Below are positions 27,885-32,407 of a DNA stretch of 32,407 nucleotides, piece after piece. The notes below the pieces were generated by a model. The model was not told the DNA's origin and ran no database searches. It saw only the letters and a list, made by a program, of their open reading frames with translations. Numbering within the stretch: position 1 is the first letter of the stretch; every line of letters starts with the position of its first letter. The DNA is from a virus. The DNA is taken from the IMG/VR virus record IMGVR_UViG_3300020472_000098, positions 1 to 32,407 of that record. One strand, 5' to 3'. The translations under genes were made by a program, and so were the position numbers.

Positions 27885-28513
27885 TATAATGTTTTTATAA
27901 AGTTATAAAACTCTGTTCGAGCTTGATTATCATTATCCATAAATACTCCACTTAATTTAGCTGTCTTCATTGTAGCATCGTGTTTAACACCACGAACACA
28001 AGCACACATATGATTGGCTTCCATAACTACACCAACACCAAGATTACCTTCACATAAACTATTAATATGATCGTGAATCTGCATTGTTAGGTTCTCTTGT
28101 ACTTGTGGGCGTCTAGCGAAAAATTCTACCGTTCTATTTAATTTACTTAAACCAATAATTTTACTTGTAGTTGTTGGAATATAAGCAACATGCGCGACAC
28201 CAATAAAAGGCAGATGATGATGAGAACAAAAAGAATTTACTTTTATATTTCCTTGAAATACAATACCATCATAACCATCAACATTATCAAATGTTGTTAT
28301 AGTAGGTGGTTTCGTATAACAACCTTCAGCTAAATCATTAACAAATGATTTCGCTACTCTCATCGGTGTGTCTGAACTATTTGGGTCGTTTCTCCAATCA
28401 AACCCAAGAGCATCCATATACTTACCATAATGTTTAGCTGCTTCTACAATCATTTTTTGTTTTTCTTCTTCTGTTAAAGGTTTATTACCATTTGCATATT
28501 TTAATTTACTCAT
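27884..28513 (-). CDS. folE: GTP cyclohydrolase I
   Basis: FolE opens the guanine ring of GTP to give 7,8-dihydroneopterin triphosphate, the entry step to preQ0. The 209 residues contain the whole GTP cyclohydrolase I signature: SFCSHHHLPF (C96 and H99 as zinc ligands), SKIIGLSKLNR, RRPQVQENLTMQI and HMCACVRGVKHDATMKT (C170 as third zinc ligand). Unlike its pathway partners, all metal ligands are intact. The ATG follows the queE stop directly, with GAGGAG inside the end of queE, and the stop overlaps the next start (TAATG). A phage copy would raise flux beyond host folate demand. Confidence 0.97.
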   Translation of the reverse strand: MSKLKYANGNKPLTEEEKQKMIVEAAKHYGKYMDALGFDWRNDPNSSDTPMRVAKSFVNDLAEGCYTKPPTITTFDNVDGYDGIVFQGNIKVNSFCSHHHLPFIGVAHVAYIPTTTSKIIGLSKLNRTVEFFARRPQVQENLTMQIHDHINSLCEGNLGVGVVMEANHMCACVRGVKHDATMKTAKLSGVFMDNDNQARTEFYNFIKTL

Positions 28514-29263
28514 TTATACTCCTCGTTTATCACCATAAGCGATAATATGTAATCGTTCCGCGTAATTATAACCAAGTTCAGTACATAATTCCATTAACCA
28601 AACTCTTCTTTTTTTTAGTTCTTCTTCTACTAACCCTTCGGGCATTAACCAAACTTTATCATTTGGTATATTTAATATTTTCTGTAAATCTTTAACTTCA
28701 CTTAATTCTTTTAGATTTGATATAACAGGTTTCAACTGATAGTCAGGATGATTATCAATCAATTGTTTCATAGCATCATAGTTACATCTCCACTTCTCGT
28801 GTTTCTTCTTATCAGCCTCTGTAACTTCACGATTAGCGAATGGCATCCAAGTTCCAGGACGAGGTGTTGAGTTTGATAGTTTAGGTGATAAAGAAATTAA
28901 ATCACCTTCCGTTTGTACAAACTCTGAACCTTCTGTTTCAATTGTAATTGTGTGTTCATATGATTTACCAATTTTACATAACTCTTGTAATAATTTTTTA
29001 TATAAAGTTGGACCACCACCTGTAATCATTGTATGTTTGATTTGTGGATTGTCTTCATATACCTTAACAATATCATTCAAAGTAAACTTACCAGCTTCTG
29101 GTTTCCAAGAGGCGTAAGGTGTGTCACAAAATGAATTTGAGAATTGACATCTCAATCTACAACCTGTAACACGAATTAAGATATGAGGCATTCCCATATA
29201 TTTACCTTCACCTTGTAAACAAGTATAAGTTTCTCCTAATGGTTGATTCTTATTATAGTCCAT
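28514..29263 (-). CDS. queE: 7-carboxy-7-deazaguanine synthase QueE (radical SAM), altered motifs
   Basis: QueE rearranges carboxytetrahydropterin to carboxy-deazaguanine with a [4Fe-4S] cluster and SAM. The start at 29263 (MDYNKNQPLG) puts the typical short leader before ETYTCLQGEG; in-frame ATGs at 29302 and 29290 are alternatives, and none has a strong ribosome binding site. The protein has about 249 residues. HILIRVTGCRLRC and CDTPYASW frame the cluster, but the cysteines C35, C39 and C46 are spaced CX3CX6C instead of CX3CX2C. The SAM-contacting GGEP motif reads TGGGP (81-85). SPKLSNSTP and the C-terminal VWLMPEGL region fit the family. It overlaps queD by 11 bases and abuts folE, so the assignment is supported by context as well. 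Confidence 0.93.
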   Translation of the reverse strand: MDYNKNQPLGETYTCLQGEGKYMGMPHILIRVTGCRLRCQFSNSFCDTPYASWKPEAGKFTLNDIVKVYEDNPQIKHTMITGGGPTLYKKLLQELCKIGKSYEHTITIETEGSEFVQTEGDLISLSPKLSNSTPRPGTWMPFANREVTEADKKKHEKWRCNYDAMKQLIDNHPDYQLKPVISNLKELSEVKDLQKILNIPNDKVWLMPEGLVEEELKKRRVWLMELCTELGYNYAERLHIIAYGDKRGV

Positions 29264-29696
29264 AATCAGCCCAATTGTTTTCGTGTTCATATACTCGTAC
29301 ATTATCTATCCAAACTCTACCATTTGTTTTTTCTGTTATCATAGGACTTACATTATCAAAAACCCATTTACAAGAATCTTCGATACCAGGACCATATCCT
29401 TCGGGCATTACATTTAAGTTAACACCACCCAATTTGTGTAGTCCTTCAAATAATCCAAGTAAGGGATCATCGTGAGCTAAAAGTAATCTATGGTCCCATT
29501 GTTCTTCTAACCATTTCTTAACATCTTTTAAATCACCGAAATCCATAACCCAACCTTTTTCATCTCGTTCTTCACAAGCAAATGTAAATTCTACATATCT
29601 ACCATATCCGTGAACAAATGAACAATGTCCATCATCTTTATATTGACGATGTCCTGTTGATATTGGTCCTATTCTTTTTGACGATTTAAATTTCAT
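29253..29696 (-). CDS. queD: 6-carboxytetrahydropterin synthase QueD (PTPS family), variant zinc site
   Basis: QueD turns dihydroneopterin triphosphate into 6-carboxy-tetrahydropterin. The 147 residues show the PTPS layout: zinc ligand H16 in STGHRQY, catalytic C25 in GHCSF, the VHGYGR segment, WVMDFGDLKDVKKWLEEQWD, catalytic D68-H69 in WDHRLLL and E137 near the end. The second zinc segment is normally HGH; here it is HGY, with H29 kept and Y31 in place of the third histidine. It is the first gene of the operon, about 50 bases after a sigma70-like promoter, with AGGAG upstream at slightly long spacing, and overlaps queE by 11 bases. Confidence 0.9.
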   Translation of the reverse strand: MKFKSSKRIGPISTGHRQYKDDGHCSFVHGYGRYVEFTFACEERDEKGWVMDFGDLKDVKKWLEEQWDHRLLLAHDDPLLGLFEGLHKLGGVNLNVMPEGYGPGIEDSCKWVFDNVSPMITEKTNGRVWIDNVRVYEHENNWADYGL

Positions 29697-29713
29697 AATT
29701 TTTAAGCTCCTAT

Positions 29714-29743
29714 AATATACACATAAAATATAACATAAGTCAA
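29714..29743 (-). promoter_or_regulatory. Putative sigma70-like promoter of the preQ0 operon
   Basis: On the minus strand TTGACT (29743-29738) is followed after 18 bases by TATATT (29719-29714); each differs from consensus by one base, and TATTAT lies two bases further on. The site is in the 54-base gap before queD, just upstream of AGGAG, and the next terminator is at 23733, so it could drive all nine genes. Host-sigma recognition suggests early or middle expression. AT-rich sequence makes chance matches possible. Confidence 0.6.
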
Positions 29744-29750
29744 GGTCTTT

Positions 29751-30287
29751 CTAAAAGAAATCATTAGTTGTTACTATTAATTCTTTCATAGCGTTTGTAA
29801 CATTACCATAAATCTTTTGTGGTTGTTTTGGATTCCACATTAATTTAATACCCATTTCTTTATAATGTTTCATTTCTCTAATATCTGAAAAAGGCATATT
29901 ATCAGTAACTTTACTTAACTTATGATTTTCATCTTTTGTAGTTACGATAGTTGGAACAAGGTATTGAACATTTTCTTTTAAATAATCTAAATCAACATTA
30001 CCTTTTTTCCATTCATCAAATAACCAATTAGCACATTTAACATTACTATACACATGCTCATAAGTAGTTTGACCTGAACCATCATAATCTTTTGTTTTAT
30101 AAGCTTCTACTGAAATCAACCCTGTGTTGATTCCAGCGGAATTAAATGAATAGAATAAATCTTTAAAAATTGTATTCCACCATTTTTTTTCTGATTCATA
30201 GTTTTCAGAATTGTTAGCGTCTTCAAAAGCTTCAAGTAATCTTTGCATAAAGAACTCTTGTCTTTGTGTTATAGAAAATCTTATCAT
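29751..30287 (-). CDS. Unknown 178-aa protein coupled to the DUF262-like gene
   Basis: The start is set at 30287 (MIRFSITQRQEFF) because it overlaps the upstream stop as ATGA and a near-perfect AGGAGGT lies six bases before it; a longer frame from 30329 would run into the neighbour. I do not recognise the family. The sequence is soluble and mixed alpha/beta, with FEDANNSENYESEKKWWN, FKDLFYSFNSAGINTGLI, DYDGSGQTTYEHVYSNV and a C-terminal WNPKQPQKIYGNVTNAM. No nuclease motif such as HNH or PD-ExK is obvious. The coupling to the DUF262-like gene and strong ribosome binding site suggest that the two are made in fixed ratio and work together. Confidence 0.75.
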   Translation of the reverse strand: MIRFSITQRQEFFMQRLLEAFEDANNSENYESEKKWWNTIFKDLFYSFNSAGINTGLISVEAYKTKDYDGSGQTTYEHVYSNVKCANWLFDEWKKGNVDLDYLKENVQYLVPTIVTTKDENHKLSKVTDNMPFSDIREMKHYKEMGIKLMWNPKQPQKIYGNVTNAMKELIVTTNDFF

Positions 30288-31426
30288 ACTAACACCTCCT
30301 CTACACAACCATACGATTCTACATTCCAATAAGACATAATTAAATCAATCCTATCTTTGACTCTTTTACCACCTTCCATACCAGTTAGTTGTTTGTAAAG
30401 ACAAAAACTTAATGATTTACTTGTGGTTATATCTAATTGATGACTTGGTTTCTTTCGTTCTATCTCATCTTTAAACCATTGTGTAGCCCATTTACTATAA
30501 TCATCAATAATAAAACCATCTCGTTTATGTGTTGAAACACACATATATAAATTAACAAAATAATTTTTTGTTACTCTATTGTCACCTTTGTGTTTTAATA
30601 TTTTAGCTACATCATCAAGATTAGATTCAAATTGTTCTTTGAATGATACTTCATTGAAATAAGTTGTGTCTTCATAGAATTTATCTAATTCTTTTCCAAC
30701 AATACTATTACACTCAAGTTTTGATTCAAACAACGCACATTGTGCTAACGCTGAATCCCAATCCATTTTATCTCTTTTGAAATCAACTAAACCTTGTGAA
30801 AAAATTATATGTTGATGATCTTTATTCGCAACTCCACGAGCTAACTCTCTAATTAAACTCGCTAATTCAGTTCGAACCGCTTGACGATCTTCTTGTGGTG
30901 TCATCTCATTACCATTGTTAATAATGTGAAACATTCTCGCTGTAGTTTTATCATCAGCTGTAAACTTCTGAACTCTCCAATTAGAATATAATATTTTCTC
31001 CTGTACTTCTTTTGGACATTGAGAAAAATATAATCCATCACAATTATAAACTTTACCATCTATTACTGGACGATATTTTTTTGGTAACTGAAACATATCA
31101 AGAACAAACATATTAGTTGTTCTGATTCTGTGGCCACCATCAACTATTTCCCACATCCCACTAATAACTCTCCAATATAAATCAGGGAATGGTATGTCAA
31201 TTAATAAAGAATTGATAATACCTTGTCTCCAAATTAAATCAGCTTTGTCTTCTCTCTGATATGGTGGTGCGTCATCTAATTTACTCTCTAAACCACTTTC
31301 CCACTTCATTACTTGATGTTGGTTATCAAATTGTTTTTCAGTTCCAAAATATCGTAAGATAGTTTCAATTGGAAGTTTTTCATCTTTTAAGAATGTTATT
31401 TTTGTTTTATTTAAGAATACTGCCAT
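30284..31426 (-). CDS. DUF262-like (ParB/GmrS-type fold) protein
   Basis: The protein has 380 residues. The N-terminal region carries the DUF262 hallmarks: PYQRED (55-60), then WRQGIINSLLIDIPFPDLYW (66-85) and EIVDGGHRIRTT (93-104). Family members normally read DGQQR at the last site; the change to DGGHR may affect nucleotide use. A middle segment (MFHIINNGNEMTPQEDRQAV) also fits. The long helical C-terminal half does not show the HNH nuclease of GmrSD-type enzymes, so nuclease activity, if any, may lie in the partner. AGGAG lies before the ATG and a sigma70-like promoter about 75 bases upstream. DUF262 proteins act in restriction of modified DNA and in phage-bacterium conflict; here the gene is beside a DNA-modification operon. 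Its precise role is unknown. Confidence 0.82.
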   Translation of the reverse strand: MAVFLNKTKITFLKDEKLPIETILRYFGTEKQFDNQHQVMKWESGLESKLDDAPPYQREDKADLIWRQGIINSLLIDIPFPDLYWRVISGMWEIVDGGHRIRTTNMFVLDMFQLPKKYRPVIDGKVYNCDGLYFSQCPKEVQEKILYSNWRVQKFTADDKTTARMFHIINNGNEMTPQEDRQAVRTELASLIRELARGVANKDHQHIIFSQGLVDFKRDKMDWDSALAQCALFESKLECNSIVGKELDKFYEDTTYFNEVSFKEQFESNLDDVAKILKHKGDNRVTKNYFVNLYMCVSTHKRDGFIIDDYSKWATQWFKDEIERKKPSHQLDITTSKSLSFCLYKQLTGMEGGKRVKDRIDLIMSYWNVESYGCVEEVLV

Positions 31427-31499
31427 TTTTTATTTCTCCTATGTTTATGAGGTGTACTTTGTTTTGAGTATAATGTATCATTATTTATTTTATTGATTT

Positions 31500-31527
31500 A
31501 TTATATTTATCTCTTAACTTCTTTCAA
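31500..31527 (-). promoter_or_regulatory. Putative sigma70-like promoter of the DUF262-like gene pair
   Basis: On the minus strand TTGAAA (31527-31522) and a perfect TATAAT (31505-31500) are separated by 16 bases, 74 bases before the ATG of the DUF262-like gene. It lies downstream of the GATC-rich inverted repeat. The spacing is one base short of optimal. Confidence 0.55.
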
Positions 31528-31545
31528 CCTCTATTATTATTAGTT

Positions 31546-31604
31546 ATTATATAATGATCTAATAGATCTTGATCTGATCGATCATTGATCATATATTATA
31601 TAAT
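31546..31604. repeat. GATC-rich imperfect inverted repeat
   Basis: The arms at 31546-31559 and 31587-31604 are reverse complements except for a four-base insertion (ATAT) in the right arm. Between and within them are six GATC sites in 35 bases (31556-31590), including the palindromes AGATCT, TGATCGATCA and TGATCA. The right arm contains the stop codon of the 114-aa gene. No T-run follows on the minus strand, so a standard terminator is not supported. Possible roles are a protein-binding site, a replication element or a regulatory hairpin between the two transcription units. Confidence 0.7.
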
Positions 31605-31940
31605 TTGTATTAACATTATTGCTAAAGCTAAAATTAATGTTAAAATTGTTTTCATTGTCATAACCTCACCCAAGTACAGATATGTCATAATTGGAAATGT
31701 CATCATACTTGTAGCGAATCCCATAAACCTAACCGCCCACAGATTACCAAATCCTTCATAACCTATTTTAGTCGCCCACCAAAATAATAAACTAATTGGT
31801 ATTCCTAATAAAGCCATAATCCACATTGATTTTGGACCTTTAGCCCATTCCCAAACTAATTGAGAATTGAGTTGATACCAAATTATTATATTATTAAAGA
31901 AAAATAATAATATTGTAATTATAATATATTTGTTTATCAT
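31596..31940 (-). CDS. Four-helix membrane protein, EamA-like C-terminus
   Basis: The 114-residue protein is mostly hydrophobic, with about four membrane helices (residues 5-22, 38-56, 68-88, 92-113). The last two, with MTFPIMTYLYLGEVMTMKTI followed by a hydrophobic helix, resemble the closing pair in EamA/small-transporter proteins (pattern YLFLGE...), but the length is far below a full transporter, so it may form oligomers or only look similar. Its ATG overlaps the stop of the 72-aa gene (ATGA), with GAGGAA upstream. Function unknown; a role in altering the host inner membrane is possible. Confidence 0.75.
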   Translation of the reverse strand: MINKYIIITILLFFFNNIIIWYQLNSQLVWEWAKGPKSMWIMALLGIPISLLFWWATKIGYEGFGNLWAVRFMGFATSMMTFPIMTYLYLGEVMTMKTILTLILALAIMLIQII

Positions 31941-32155
31941 TTATTGGATTTCCTCAAATGTCTTTTTTCTGCTTTAGACATCTTATTGGATTTTGTTTTT
32001 GTAGGTTTTGTTTCAGTTGTTGTTTCTACATCACGAACTTTTTCTTTCCAAACTGATTTTGGAACATATCTCCAACCTTCGTGAAATAATTCAGATGCTT
32101 GATCATCTGATACTCTTTTAATGTGTTTACTATCCACACTCATCATACATTTCAT
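31937..32155 (-). CDS. Small basic phage protein (72 aa)
   Basis: The product begins MKCMMSVDSKHIKRVSDDQA and has a compact first half (SELFHEGWRYVPKSVWKEKV) followed by a Thr/Lys-rich, probably disordered tail ending in basic KRHLRKSNK. GAGGAA lies before the ATG and the stop overlaps the next gene. The globular part looks like a small conserved phage domain that I cannot name; the basic tail could bind nucleic acid or ribosomes. Confidence 0.72.
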   Translation of the reverse strand: MKCMMSVDSKHIKRVSDDQASELFHEGWRYVPKSVWKEKVRDVETTTETKPTKTKSNKMSKAEKRHLRKSNK

Positions 32156-32177
32156 AGTGCTTCCTCTATTTTATTTT

Positions 32178-32407
32178 TTAATAACTTATATCTGTCATCA
32201 GATATTGTTCATCAACATACTTATACATCGTAATATTATCGTATTTGAATCTACTATTAGTAGTAAGTATATCAACTCTATTTGTCCATTTAGGGTTCAT
32301 TGTATCCCTAACCTGATATACACCATCCCTTTCACCAGTTCCTTCGATTACGATGTAATCTCCGTAGTTAAAAGGCCCACCCCATCTTGACAACAAGTCT
32401 CTTGATA
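32178..32407 (-). CDS. C-terminal fragment of a possible double-psi-barrel (3D/RlpA-like) protein
   Basis: The frame is open to the right window edge, so the N-terminus is missing; a TTG at 32396 is unlikely to be the start. About 76 codons are visible. The segment WGGPFNYGDYIVIEGTG, then GVYQVRDTMNP and RVDIL, resembles the G-D-x-V-x-I...V-x-D...VDIL pattern of 3D and RlpA-like double-psi beta-barrels, which are found in peptidoglycan-acting proteins and some phage proteins. Only part of the domain is present, so the call is tentative. It precedes the 72-aa gene by 22 bases. Confidence 0.5.
   Translation of the reverse strand, partial: SRDLLSRWGGPFNYGDYIVIEGTGERDGVYQVRDTMNPKWTNRVDILTTNSRFKYDNITMYKYVDEQYLMTDISY

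Noticed and set aside
361-32390. Many plus-strand open frames of 60-135 codons
   Set aside because: All lie opposite convincing minus-strand genes, are low-complexity (I, Y, H, F-rich), and have no fitting ribosome binding sites or known motifs.
1-32407. tRNA genes, CRISPR arrays, insertion sequences or an integrase
   Set aside because: No cloverleaf-like segment, regular direct repeats with spacers, transposase or recombinase motif was found on either strand.

Overview
The window looks like part of the genome of a marine, T4-like contractile-tailed phage (myovirus). It is about 30% G+C by eye. Every gene I accept is on the minus strand, and genes are separated by a few bases or overlap (TAATG, ATGA). 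Recognisable T4-type virion genes (gp5-like hub, gp25, gp6) and a gp55-like late sigma factor sit beside very large cysteine-, tryptophan- and asparagine-rich fibre or adhesin genes. One fibre carries motifs common in marine Bacteroidota and marine phage surface proteins (GCTDNTACNYD, DCAG...DNCGYC). No integrase, tRNA or CRISPR array was seen. The host cannot be named from this sequence.

Layout in direction of transcription (right to left). (1) 32407-31596: a fragment of a possible double-psi-barrel protein running off the right edge, a basic 72-aa protein and a 114-aa membrane protein. (2) 31595-31427: a 169-bp gap with a GATC-rich inverted repeat and a sigma70-like promoter. (3) 31426-29751: a DUF262-like protein coupled by ATGA to a 192-aa protein of unknown function. 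(4) 29743-23733: a promoter, then a nine-gene operon queD-queE-folE-DUF6884-dpdA-queC-HD-membrane protein-gp55-like sigma, closed by a clear intrinsic terminator. (5) 23663-1: a baseplate and fibre block: a 129-aa helical protein, gp5-like hub/needle, two small unknown proteins, gp25, gp6, a DNRLRE-like protein, a LamG-like protein, a 3903-aa giant, a 1029-aa fibre and a partial gene at the left edge.

The operon encodes the full route from GTP to preQ0: FolE makes dihydroneopterin triphosphate, QueD makes carboxytetrahydropterin, QueE makes carboxy-deazaguanine and QueC makes preQ0. It also encodes a DpdA-type transglycosylase that would exchange guanine in DNA for the 7-deazaguanine base. 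The expected outcome is phage DNA carrying a 7-deazaguanine derivative, probably as protection against host nucleases. The late sigma factor at the operon's end would link this phase to expression of the virion block that starts just past the terminator.

The most unusual signals are: (a) loss or change of metal-ligand and cofactor motifs across the pathway (QueC lacks all four zinc cysteines, DpdA keeps only part of the TGT zinc site, QueE has CX3CX6C and GGGP, QueD has HGY for HGH); (b) strong avoidance of CATG over the whole window, visible as a His-codon switch to CAC before G; (c) a DUF262-like two-gene unit beside the DNA-modification operon; and (d) the giant modular adhesin and its smaller relative with shared C-terminal modules.
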